Assembly (NCBI GenBank): GCA_937876435.1 | Contig: CALEIL010000511.1 | Location: 1-20,931 of the forward strand | From: an uncultured Bacteroidota bacterium | GTDB taxonomy: Bacteria; Bacteroidota; Bacteroidia; Chitinophagales; Saprospiraceae | Reading direction: 5' to 3' | Length of the DNA stretch: 20,931 nt | Program-made: the position numbers and the translations under genes | The notes under the pieces: generated by a model | Seen by the model: only the letters and a program-made list of their open reading frames with translations | The model's database searches: none | Told to the model about the DNA's origin: nothing | In this document: positions 1 through 7,395 of the stretch, piece after piece | Layout: every line of letters starts with the position of its first letter | Numbering within the stretch: position 1 is the first letter of the stretch

Positions 1-3000
1 GACCGTCTGGCAGCACCGGAAAAATACAAGGTTGACCGCCTCTGGGAATTGCCGGATAAACCATTTTTGGATCGATCACAGTTCGAAAACAAGATTGGTC
101 ACATATATTATGACCATGGGGCAGCGATGGATAAATGGGCAACCGAAAAAACACTCAAATCCTGGACTCTTCATATCGCTGACAATGATTCTCTCGATAT
201 CAAAAGCATCATCAATCATACCGGTTATTACAGAATATCGATCACTTCCACAACCGGTGATTCGTTGACCACGCATTCTTTTGGCCTCGCCGAAAGTAAA
301 GCAAAAGATGGAATCGTTCACGATGCAGTAGAGATCGTAACATCGACTAATTCAGCGCAACCTGGTGAAACGGTAGAACTCAATTTTTATACCCCAAAAA
401 TTAATCATGGGGGCATGATCAGGATCGTGTTCTCTGACGGCACCTCGCATGCCTACGAACTGGACGAAAAAAAGACCGTGAAAGTGAAGGTCGAGGAAAA
501 ACACCGGGGAGGATTTTTTGTCCATGCATTTGGATACCTCGCCAACCGGTTTTACAGTAAATCTACCTTCATCGAGGTTCCCTGGAAAAACAAAGAATTG
601 AAAATAGAAGGTCCTGGAGATCTTTCAACACTTGATGTAAATCAGGATACAAGCCTGTGGATCAACATAATGGACAATAAGGGTAACGGTGTAAAATCAG
701 AGGTAGCGGTAGCGATCTATGACGCATCGCTGGATGCTTACTCACCCCACAGTTGGGCTATCGCGCCTGGTTTTTTCCTGAATTTAACCAACCCGTTGCA
801 TATTTACAATGTCAGCGGGAATCTTGGAGTGGTAATATTCTCTGAGAGTAATTACTGGAAAGATCGGGTAGAATTTCCACCACTATTTATCCCGGAATTA
901 CCATACCTTCAGATCGGTTACCGGAACAGGCATTATTTTGGAGATATGATGAGGTCTTCACAAGACGTAGCTGAAATGGCAATGCCTGCGCCTTCAATGA
1001 AATCGATGAATATGGCCACCGAAGAATCGGCGGCCAGCGGAATGACAGTTGAGGATCAAAGTTCCAAGCCACAAGCCGTTCATCTGAGGGACGATTTTGC
1101 AGAAACGATTTTGTTCGCGGGTAAGGTGACCACGGATTCACTGGGCAGGGTGACGATTCCATTTCACACCAACGACAAATCCGGCCGATGGAAGATTTTG
1201 GTATTTGCACATTCGGAGGATTTGAAATCCGGAACGTTGTCCCATACCTTCGAAACCACCAAAGAGGTTTTTCTGGAAAGCTTTCTTCCTGAAATCGTGC
1301 GTCAGGGCGACCAGATTGATCTGGCATTTACGCTTTTTAATAACACCAAAAATTCTGTTTCGGGTCAGGTTCATTTTGAGATTCGAAGCCTATTCGGAGA
1401 TGAAAAGACCAGTATATATCAGAAGAATATGGTTTTTGAGGTGGAATCCGGAAAATCGGTAGTACTCACTTTGCCTGTTCCCATACAAAAGGACGAGAAA
1501 GGCCCTTTAATATTCACCTCCCGCGTAGTGGACGAGGCTGGTCGAATATGGGACGCCACCGAAGAGGTAATACCCGTGCTCCCATCTGCTGAAATCGTAT
1601 TTGACGGGAATGTGATGGTTCTGGGGCACGGAGAAAGTTGGAAGGGGGGTGATTTTCTGCGGTCGACAGAAGCAGGGAACGGTCGGGTGACTATCCGGAT
1701 TGTTCAAAATATGTACTCAGAACTCATGAAATCCATTCCTTACCTCCAATGGGACAATCCGGTTACAACGGACCAATTTTTCCGGAACGGACTTCAGGCT
1801 TTACTGGGTCAGTACCTGGCGGGAGAAATCCCCGGTTTCGAACAGATTTATGAGGAATGGAAGCGCAAGGGGGAATTGGAAAGTCGACTGGCCCGGAATG
1901 AAGATAAAAAGTACGTCACTCTGGAAAACAGCCCCTGGGTGAGAAGAAGCGATTCAGGAACCGAGCAGATGGCCTTGCTTGGGCTGTTTTTTGATGAAAG
2001 CCACATCAATCAGGTGGTAGAAACGAATTTTGCCAAATGGGCTGAAAGTCAAAACCCTGACGGAGGTTTCCCATGGATCAAAGATGGAGAATCCAGTTTT
2101 TACATCACCGTGAGGTTTCTGATTCAATGGGAAAAAATGATCTGGGCGGGCGTCCCGTCCACCCATTTCACCGATGAGATGATGCAAAAAGCGCGGAAAT
2201 ATGTCGATCAGGAATTTCTCAGAATGTGGAAAGAGATGAAAGAGAAATCACCATCGACGTATGTATCGTATAACCGGTTTATGTCTTATTTTATGCAACA
2301 GGCGTATCATTTTGACCGAGGAGACAAATCCGAGGAGTATCTTACGGCCTGGAGTGAATTGAAAGATTCGATATACTCGAATTGGTCGGATCAGACGAGT
2401 GAATCGCGGGCTCAAATCGGAATTGCAGCCTGGCACCTGGGTGATAAAGAAGTGAGTAATGCAGTCGTTGAAGCGTTTATTGATAATGCTATCCGGAATT
2501 CCACGCTCGGGACATACTGGCGATACAATAATCAACACAACCAAAATGGGTATCTTGGGATCTTGTCAGGTATCACAGAATTGTTGATTCTACACAAGAA
2601 TACTGAATTGAATGAAGGGATCATTCAATGGGTACTTGTCAATAAAATGACCAATGACTGGCAACAAAATCCTCACGTATCATCCCTGATGCTGAGTCTT
2701 TTGAAAATGTCAGGAGACTGGACCAGGCTTTCCAAAACTCAGATTGTGACCCGGGAAGGAGAAAAGACCCTAACCGGATTAGGGGATGCGGATGAAATCT
2801 TGATTAATTTAGAAGACCTGCAATCCGTCCGAATCACCCATATCGACGGACCGCCGATCTGGGTGGGTGTGATCACTCATCGGGAGGTTGAGCCTGAGGA
2901 TATTACCGAACAGAGCGGAAATATTCTCCAAATAAAGAAAATTGTGACCGGTGTGGACCAAAATGATTCAATTAAGACAGGAGATCAGGTCGTGATCAAA

Positions 3001-3312
3001 TTGCGGATTACAGCCGACCGGGATCTGGACTATGTATTCATCGAAGATCCTTTGATCCCGGGTATGGATCCGGGAATCAGTCTCAGTGGATTCAGATGGC
3101 GGCTGGGTTTATCCTATTATCAGACTTTTAATCCATCAGCAGCGCAGTTTTTTATACAGCACCTGCCCAAAGGTGAATACGTGCTGGAGTATAAGCTGGG
3201 AGTAGTAAGGTCTGGTCAGTTTCGGCATCCAGCAACTAAAGTTCAGTCGTATTTTGCTCCGGAAATCAATGGCATGGATCAATGGAAGCCGTTGGTGGAA
3301 ATATCGAAATAA
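1..3312 (+). CDS. Alpha-2-macroglobulin family protein, YfaS-like (5' end outside window)
   Basis: The frame is open from base 1, so the start and secretion signal lie upstream; about 1103 residues are visible. Family knowledge: bacterial alpha-2-macroglobulins are large envelope proteins that trap attacking proteases. Visible in order: macroglobulin beta domains with the Bacteroidota-type YDASLDAYSPHSW motif (about 700-760); a methionine-rich linker (946-1044); the A2M domain (FAETILFAGKVTTD, about 1096-1140); a helical thioester-type domain (about 1710-2700, including ENSPWVRR and QNPDGGFPW); and a C-terminal receptor-like beta domain containing EDPLIPGMDPG. The usual C-x-E-Q thioester motif is replaced by TTDQ (1765-1776), and no cysteine occurs in the visible protein. 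It may therefore work without covalent trapping. The common partner gene pbpC does not follow it. The family call is firm; the function is inferred. Confidence 0.9.
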   Translation, partial: DRLAAPEKYKVDRLWELPDKPFLDRSQFENKIGHIYYDHGAAMDKWATEKTLKSWTLHIADNDSLDIKSIINHTGYYRISITSTTGDSLTTHSFGLAESKAKDGIVHDAVEIVTSTNSAQPGETVELNFYTPKINHGGMIRIVFSDGTSHAYELDEKKTVKVKVEEKHRGGFFVHAFGYLANRFYSKSTFIEVPWKNKELKIEGPGDLSTLDVNQDTSLWINIMDNKGNGVKSEVAVAIYDASLDAYSPHSWAIAPGFFLNLTNPLHIYNVSGNLGVVIFSESNYWKDRVEFPPLFIPELPYLQIGYRNRHYFGDMMRSSQDVAEMAMPAPSMKSMNMATEESAASGMTVEDQSSKPQAVHLRDDFAETILFAGKVTTDSLGRVTIPFHTNDKSGRWKILVFAHSEDLKSGTLSHTFETTKEVFLESFLPEIVRQGDQIDLAFTLFNNTKNSVSGQVHFEIRSLFGDEKTSIYQKNMVFEVESGKSVVLTLPVPIQKDEKGPLIFTSRVVDEAGRIWDATEEVIPVLPSAEIVFDGNVMVLGHGESWKGGDFLRSTEAGNGRVTIRIVQNMYSELMKSIPYLQWDNPVTTDQFFRNGLQALLGQYLAGEIPGFEQIYEEWKRKGELESRLARNEDKKYVTLENSPWVRRSDSGTEQMALLGLFFDESHINQVVETNFAKWAESQNPDGGFPWIKDGESSFYITVRFLIQWEKMIWAGVPSTHFTDEMMQKARKYVDQEFLRMWKEMKEKSPSTYVSYNRFMSYFMQQAYHFDRGDKSEEYLTAWSELKDSIYSNWSDQTSESRAQIGIAAWHLGDKEVSNAVVEAFIDNAIRNSTLGTYWRYNNQHNQNGYLGILSGITELLILHKNTELNEGIIQWVLVNKMTNDWQQNPHVSSLMLSLLKMSGDWTRLSKTQIVTREGEKTLTGLGDADEILINLEDLQSVRITHIDGPPIWVGVITHREVEPEDITEQSGNILQIKKIVTGVDQNDSIKTGDQVVIKLRITADRDLDYVFIEDPLIPGMDPGISLSGFRWRLGLSYYQTFNPSAAQFFIQHLPKGEYVLEYKLGVVRSGQFRHPATKVQSYFAPEINGMDQWKPLVEISK
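946..1044 (+). other. Methionine-rich linker in the macroglobulin (possible bait region)
   Basis: Eight methionines fall within 33 codons (946, 949, 976, 982, 997, 1006, 1012, 1042), mixed with Ala, Ser, Pro and Glu and lacking predicted secondary structure by eye. It lies just before the A2M domain, where alpha-2-macroglobulins carry the exposed, protease-cleavable bait region. Bait function is inferred from position and composition only. Confidence 0.45.
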
Positions 3313-3462
3313 AAGTGTATTTCATCTAAGGAGTCTACGCGAGGCTCATTGGAGCCACGGTTTGTTAGTTGCCAGGAGCTGCATCAGAAATTGGGATCGT
3401 GTCGTAAGCCCGATCTTATAGTATTTGGCGAACACAAAAAATCTGGAAAACATCATTTATTA

Positions 3463-3521
3463 TGACGTAATTACTCAAAATTAAACTGCATTTTGAGTAT
3501 TTTTGAGCTATATTTACGTCA
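3463..3521 (+). promoter_or_regulatory. Nested inverted repeats in the arcA control region (putative operator)
   Basis: Three palindromic elements lie within 59 bases. The outer pair is TGACGTAA (3463-3470) and TTACGTCA (3514-3521), a perfect 8-base repeat with centres 51 bases apart, about five helical turns. The inner pair is TACTCAAAAT (3472-3481) and ATTTTGAGTA (3490-3499), a perfect 10-base repeat with an 8-base spacer. GTAATTAC (3467-3474) is a further palindrome bridging the left arms. TTTTGAG also recurs directly at 3491-3497 and 3501-3507. The right inner arm ends inside the -7 box, so a bound protein would cover the region between -33 and -7. A repressor site is the simplest reading; the regulator is unknown. 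Confidence 0.5.
3498..3505 (+). promoter_or_regulatory. Putative arcA promoter -7 box (TATTTTTG)
   Basis: This matches the Bacteroidota TAnnTTTG consensus exactly and would start the transcript near 3512, about 12 bases before the ATG at 3524. No TTG -33 element lies at the usual spacing, so the promoter may be weak or need an activator. It also argues against the in-frame TTG at 3503, which lies inside the box and upstream of the predicted transcript start. Confidence 0.5.
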
Positions 3522-3523
3522 AT

Positions 3524-4786
3524 ATGATCAATATAGGAGTCAATTCAGAAATACAACCGTTGGGATCGGTTTTGGTCCATCAACCCGATGAGGGGATCGC
3601 CCGGGTCAGCCCCCGGAGATCGGACGAGTTGCTCTTCGATGACATCGTAGATTTTAAAGGCATTGTGGCTGAGCATCAGATATTCACCCGTCTTCTCGGC
3701 CATCTGATAGGGGAGGAGAATGTCATCGAAGTCGAGCATTTGTTATCTGAAACTTTGGACTCAGACCCGGAGGTCAAGAATCAATTGATCGGGGAGCTAC
3801 TCCAGTTTGAAGAGTTGCCGGATCATATCGGGAAAATTCTGTCCGGATTACCAGGAAAAACGCTGGCCCATTCATTGGTAACCGGGTATCTGCAGGAGGA
3901 GGATTACTACTTCCTGGATCCGATCCCCAATTTTATTTTTACCAGAGATATCGCTGCGGTGGTGAAAGACCACATCATTCTGACCCGGGCTGCCCGGAAG
4001 GCACGATACAGGGAAAATATGCTGACCAGATACATTTTCAGGTACCACGATATGTTCGGATCGGTGAACAGAAGGTCCGGAATCATCGATATGAATGACG
4101 TAAATCTTTATCCACCTTCCAGGATGGGAGAGGGTGTTTCGATCGAAGGGGGGGATATTATGATGATCAATCAGGAGTATTTGTTGATCGGAGTCAGTGA
4201 ACGAACCAATGCGTATTCCGTGGAGATTTTAAAGGACGCTCTTTTTGAAAAAGGTCTTATCGACCACGTCGTGATGATCAATATTCCTCAGGAAAGGTCA
4301 TTTATGCATCTGGACACACTGATGACGTGGGTAGATCATGGAGTACTGGTCAATTACAAACCGGTCATATATGAAGGGCTGAGTTCCTACGTGACATTAT
4401 ACCACCGGAAGGGCGTGGAACGACACTATCCTTCAGTCCGTGAATTTGTAATCAATGAAATCAATCCGGACACCCGGTTCCTCCATGCGGGACAGGGAAT
4501 CAGTCCGTACCAGGAACGGGAGCAATGGACGGATGCCTGCAACCTCCTTGCCGTAAAACCCGGATTGGCTATCGCCTATGATCGCAACCCGTTGACGGAA
4601 AAAGTCTTTATTCAAAATGGGTACCAGATCCGATCCGCTGTGGATCTAATCAGAGAAATGGAAACCGGGCAAATCCGGGCTGCAGATATTGAAAAAACCA
4701 TCATCACTCTACCATCATCAGAGTTGTCCCGGGCCAGAGGAGGTTCTCATTGTATGACTTGCCCGTTGAAGAGAAAAAAGCTTTAA
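3524..4786 (+). CDS. arcA: Arginine deiminase
   Basis: Hydrolyses L-arginine to L-citrulline and ammonia in the cytoplasm, the first step of the arginine deiminase pathway. From the ATG at 3524 the protein has 420 residues, normal for the family. The guanidine-modifying-enzyme residues are all present: FTRD with Asp142, EGGD with Glu208, HLDT with His262 and Asp264, and the C-terminal nucleophile Cys410 in RARGGSHCMTCP, nearly the same as in pseudomonad ArcA. The upstream in-frame TTG at 3503 is rejected because it overlaps the promoter box. No ornithine carbamoyltransferase, carbamate kinase or arginine/ornithine antiporter gene is nearby, so the energy-yielding pathway is incomplete at this locus. 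The nested palindromes just upstream suggest tight transcriptional control. Confidence 0.93.
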   Translation: MINIGVNSEIQPLGSVLVHQPDEGIARVSPRRSDELLFDDIVDFKGIVAEHQIFTRLLGHLIGEENVIEVEHLLSETLDSDPEVKNQLIGELLQFEELPDHIGKILSGLPGKTLAHSLVTGYLQEEDYYFLDPIPNFIFTRDIAAVVKDHIILTRAARKARYRENMLTRYIFRYHDMFGSVNRRSGIIDMNDVNLYPPSRMGEGVSIEGGDIMMINQEYLLIGVSERTNAYSVEILKDALFEKGLIDHVVMINIPQERSFMHLDTLMTWVDHGVLVNYKPVIYEGLSSYVTLYHRKGVERHYPSVREFVINEINPDTRFLHAGQGISPYQEREQWTDACNLLAVKPGLAIAYDRNPLTEKVFIQNGYQIRSAVDLIREMETGQIRAADIEKTIITLPSSELSRARGGSHCMTCPLKRKKL

Positions 4787-4914
4787 CAAAATAGATTTAT
4801 GAATTCGGTACGTACAGAATTACCTTCTGGACCATCATACCAATCGGCGTATGAGGTGATCGAACACAAAGCTATGGAACAGACCCGGGTCTTACATCAT
4901 TTTTTTCGCCGAGC

Positions 4915-6012
4915 TTATACGTTAAACCTGAAATGCATAAGATCTCCGTCTTTTACCACGTATTCCTTTCCTTCCACGGCCATTTTCCCTGCCTCCTTGA
5001 CTGCTGCTTCTGAACCGTATTTCACAAAGTCTTCGTAACTGATAACTTCTGCGCGGATAAACCCTTCCTCGAAGTCGGTATGAATCACACCGGCTGCTTG
5101 CGGAGCTTTTGTCCCTCTCATCACCGTCCAGGCGCGTACCTCCTTAACACCGGCAGTAAAATAGGTGATCAATTGAAGTAATTCATAACTGGCCCGGATC
5201 AATCGGTTGACTCCGGGTTCGTTTAGCCCCATTTCCTCGAGAAACATCAATCGTTCTTCTTCATCCGTGAGCTGGATGATTTCGGATTCAATCTCCGCGG
5301 AAATTAAAACAATTCCTGCGTTTTCACCTGCTACCGCTTCTTCAAATTTCCTGGTGAGTTCATTCCCCGTCACTACTGAGTTTTCATCGACATTGCACAC
5401 ATACAGGATTGGTTTGGCCGTCAACAGCATCATCTCGTCCAGCAATTCTTTCTGATCCTTGGACAGATCAAGCGTTCTGGCAGGGTGGCCATCCTCCAGT
5501 TTTGAAAGGATAAATAGTCCGTTTTCCAACTGCCGGGTTGCATCTTTTTCTCCGGATTTTGCATTTTTCCTCAATCTTTCGACTCGTTTAGACACCGTCT
5601 CGATGTCCTTGAGTAACAACTCTGTATCGATGATTTCCTTGTCCTGAACGGGATCTACTTTGCCATCGACGTGGATTACATTATCGTTCTCAAAGCATCG
5701 AACCACGTGCAGGATAGCGTTGACTTCCCGGATATTGGCCAGAAATTGGTTCCCCAGTCCTTCTCCCTGGCTTGCTCCCTTGATCAGACCAGCGATATCC
5801 ACGATTTCCACCGTGGTCGGCACCACACGTTGGGGCTTGACCAATTCAGTCAGTTTATCCAATCTCGGATCCGGAACCGTGATGATTCCGACATTGGGAT
5901 CCTTGGTTGCAAAGGGATAATTCGCTGATAAAGCTTTTGCCGCGGTAAGCGCATTGAACAAGGTTGATTTTCCGACATTTGGCAGACCGACTATGCCACA
6001 TTGTAGAGCCAT
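4915..6012 (-). CDS. ychF: Redox-regulated ribosome-binding ATPase YchF (Obg family)
   Basis: A 365-residue P-loop NTPase of the Obg/HflX superfamily. Family knowledge: YchF (OLA1) prefers ATP over GTP and binds ribosomes. Visible motifs: the P-loop GLPNVGKST (residues 9-17); DIAGLIKGAS (72-81) as G3; NVDE (207-210) in place of the GTPase NKxD, which explains the relaxed base choice; a coiled-coil insertion around 130-165; and a C-terminal TGS domain ending in DGDLMHFRFNV. The length matches E. coli YchF (363). The ATG at 6012 puts the P-loop at the expected distance. The gene is read away from acpH; its likely promoter is TATCTTTG on the minus strand at 6046-6039. Downstream it converges on arcA across 128 bases with no clear terminator. 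Confidence 0.96.
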   Translation of the reverse strand: MALQCGIVGLPNVGKSTLFNALTAAKALSANYPFATKDPNVGIITVPDPRLDKLTELVKPQRVVPTTVEIVDIAGLIKGASQGEGLGNQFLANIREVNAILHVVRCFENDNVIHVDGKVDPVQDKEIIDTELLLKDIETVSKRVERLRKNAKSGEKDATRQLENGLFILSKLEDGHPARTLDLSKDQKELLDEMMLLTAKPILYVCNVDENSVVTGNELTRKFEEAVAGENAGIVLISAEIESEIIQLTDEEERLMFLEEMGLNEPGVNRLIRASYELLQLITYFTAGVKEVRAWTVMRGTKAPQAAGVIHTDFEEGFIRAEVISYEDFVKYGSEAAVKEAGKMAVEGKEYVVKDGDLMHFRFNV

Positions 6013-6037
6013 ATTTATGAGTTTCTATATTCCGGGC

Positions 6038-6061
6038 GCAAAGATAGATTTATATCTTTGC
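6038..6061. promoter_or_regulatory. Palindromic back-to-back promoter between ychF and acpH
   Basis: GCAAAGATA (6038-6046) and TATCTTTGC (6053-6061) form a perfect 9-base inverted repeat around a 6-base AT spacer. Each arm contains a TATCTTTG -7 box facing outward: plus strand 6053-6060 towards acpH, minus strand 6046-6039 towards ychF. For ychF a TTG on the minus strand (6069-6067) lies 20 bases upstream, a good -33 spacing; no such TTG is visible for acpH. Predicted leaders are about 20 bases (ychF) and 43 bases (acpH). With the two -7 boxes six bases apart, polymerase should not be able to open both at once. Confidence 0.6.
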
Positions 6062-6109
6062 ATTTCCAATGTTCCTTTGCAATTGTCATCAACCGGTGAA
6101 ATACAAACG

Positions 6110-6703
6110 ATGAATTACACAGCGCACCTGTTCCTATCCCGTAATTACCCGTTTACTGTTTTGGGTAATTATCTCACTGATATGATGACCATCGAAGAAA
6201 TTCACAACTGGCCAGATCATCTGCAATCCGGTGTCAGATTACACCATCACATTGATTCATATACCGATGCGCATACCGAGAACAAGCTTATAAAGCGGGA
6301 ATTGCGACCTTACTTCAGAAAATACGCAGGGGTGGCATTGGATTTATACTACGACTATGTATTGTTTCAAAATTGGGATCTGTATTCGGAGGAGTCCTTT
6401 GAGGTGTTTGAGAACCACCAATACGCGATCATCCAATCGCAGAGTCACTTCATCCCGGAGAGACTGCATCATACCGTCGGCCAAATGATTCAAGGCCGGT
6501 TTTTGCACCGCTTTACCACGATCGAAGGTCAATCCCATGCCTTTGCCAGAATGGATCGCAGAGCCAGGTTTGACACGGGTTTTGACAAAGCGATAGAGGT
6601 AATGGAAAACCACATTCTGGAATTGACTGACTCTTTTAATGTTTTTTTTCCTGAGCTAGTGCAGGAAGTAATAGATTTTCAACAAAATCACCCTTCAAAA
6701 TGA
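6110..6703 (+). CDS. acpH: Acyl carrier protein phosphodiesterase, AcpH/DUF479 family
   Basis: Family knowledge: AcpH removes the 4'-phosphopantetheine group from holo-ACP to regenerate apo-ACP. The 197-residue product, from the ATG at 6110, matches E. coli AcpH (193) in length and layout: MNYTAHLFLS at the N terminus, GNYLTD with Asp24, LHHHIDSYTDAH (residues 44-55) with the HD-like metal-binding His/Asp cluster, and YAGVALDLYYDYVLFQNW. In the last motif E. coli AcpH has D-H-F-L and this protein has D-Y-V-L, so one conserved histidine is a tyrosine. The frame is open further upstream to 5954, but that part lies inside ychF and past the promoter. Its stop overlaps the stop of porT by 16 bases, tail to tail. 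Activity on ACP is inferred. Confidence 0.85.
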   Translation: MNYTAHLFLSRNYPFTVLGNYLTDMMTIEEIHNWPDHLQSGVRLHHHIDSYTDAHTENKLIKRELRPYFRKYAGVALDLYYDYVLFQNWDLYSEESFEVFENHQYAIIQSQSHFIPERLHHTVGQMIQGRFLHRFTTIEGQSHAFARMDRRARFDTGFDKAIEVMENHILELTDSFNVFFPELVQEVIDFQQNHPSK

Positions 6704-7395
6704 AAAGAAAATGTCAACATCTGTGACAGTGCTTTTTGGAGCAATCCTGCGTCGGAACTCTTTTCATTATTGATCAGAATATTGGATATTCCTTTGGTCA
6801 ATTTAATTTCGGGTGAAAGGATAAAATAAGGAAAAAAGAATTGCATTCCCACCCCCCCTTCCAGAGAATAATCAGACGCTGAAACGTTGAAATCCGAATT
6901 GATCGCCCTGGATTTGCTGGAAATATCAAATGCATATTTGAATCCGCCAAATACGTACACCCTCATATCCTTGTAAGGATGAGATTTGTACCGCACATGA
7001 AAAGGCAACTCACCGTACACGTAGTCCAGTTTGATAGGAGCTTCCGTCTGGATCGCCTGATGCTGGTACATCATCTGCATCTGACCAAAAGAAAAACCGG
7101 GGAGCAATCGAAAATCCCAGTAATCTCCTATCTTGAGGTTCCCGATCACTTTTATATCGTATCCGGGACTGGAGTATGATTCGATCAGAGAGATGTTCTT
7201 CTGGGTTTGAAAATCATCGCTGTGCAGGACCTTTAGGTTGCTTTTGTGCAATCCAAATGATATGCCAAAATAATAATTCTTGTGTTGTTTGTTCCTGTAG
7301 TTGTGAAGACCATCTCCGGATTGGGCGGTCATTTCTATTGCCAAAAATGCAAAACACAGCGTAAATATTATTTCTTTCCTGAATATATATGACAT
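6688..7395 (-). CDS. porT: PorT/SprT-like outer membrane protein of the type IX secretion system
   Basis: 235 residues with an N-terminal signal peptide ending near MTAQ (residue 25), followed by alternating hydrophobic beta strands rich in Tyr, Phe and Gly, and ending LTFSFHFEG, as expected of an outer-membrane beta-barrel. Family knowledge: PorT (SprT in Flavobacterium) is needed for type IX secretion and, in gliders, for motility, and its gene commonly sits next to ubiE/menG, as here. The ATG at 7395 lies inside the end of menG, a 28-base overlap that suggests coupled translation. No better start exists before the signal peptide core. A generic PorT-family porin is the alternative; the menG neighbour favours true PorT. 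Confidence 0.82.
   Translation of the reverse strand: MSYIFRKEIIFTLCFAFLAIEMTAQSGDGLHNYRNKQHKNYYFGISFGLHKSNLKVLHSDDFQTQKNISLIESYSSPGYDIKVIGNLKIGDYWDFRLLPGFSFGQMQMMYQHQAIQTEAPIKLDYVYGELPFHVRYKSHPYKDMRVYVFGGFKYAFDISSKSRAINSDFNVSASDYSLEGGVGMQFFFPYFILSPEIKLTKGISNILINNEKSSDAGLLQKALSQMLTFSFHFEG

Noticed and set aside
887..1327. 146-codon minus-strand frame
   Set aside because: It is antisense to the macroglobulin A2M region and has low-complexity, unlikely composition.
3343..3356. Hairpin GGCTC-ATTG-GAGCC after the macroglobulin gene
   Set aside because: The stem has only five base pairs and no T run follows.
3503..3523. TTG start extending arginine deiminase by seven residues
   Set aside because: It overlaps the -7 promoter box and lies upstream of the predicted transcript start; the ATG at 3524 gives the usual length.
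4881..4908. Palindrome AGACCCGGGTCT followed by a T-rich stretch, as an arcA terminator
   Set aside because: A continuous palindrome leaves only a 4-base-pair stem with a 4-base loop, and the T run starts 8 bases later, so it is too weak to call.
4799..5038. 79-codon plus-strand frame starting with ATG between arcA and ychF
   Set aside because: Two thirds of it lie antisense to the ychF C terminus, there is no promoter box or family resemblance, and it looks like a chance frame in a convergent gap.
5954..6109. N-terminal extension of acpH
   Set aside because: The extension runs into the ychF coding region and across the divergent promoter; homologs begin at the ATG at 6110.
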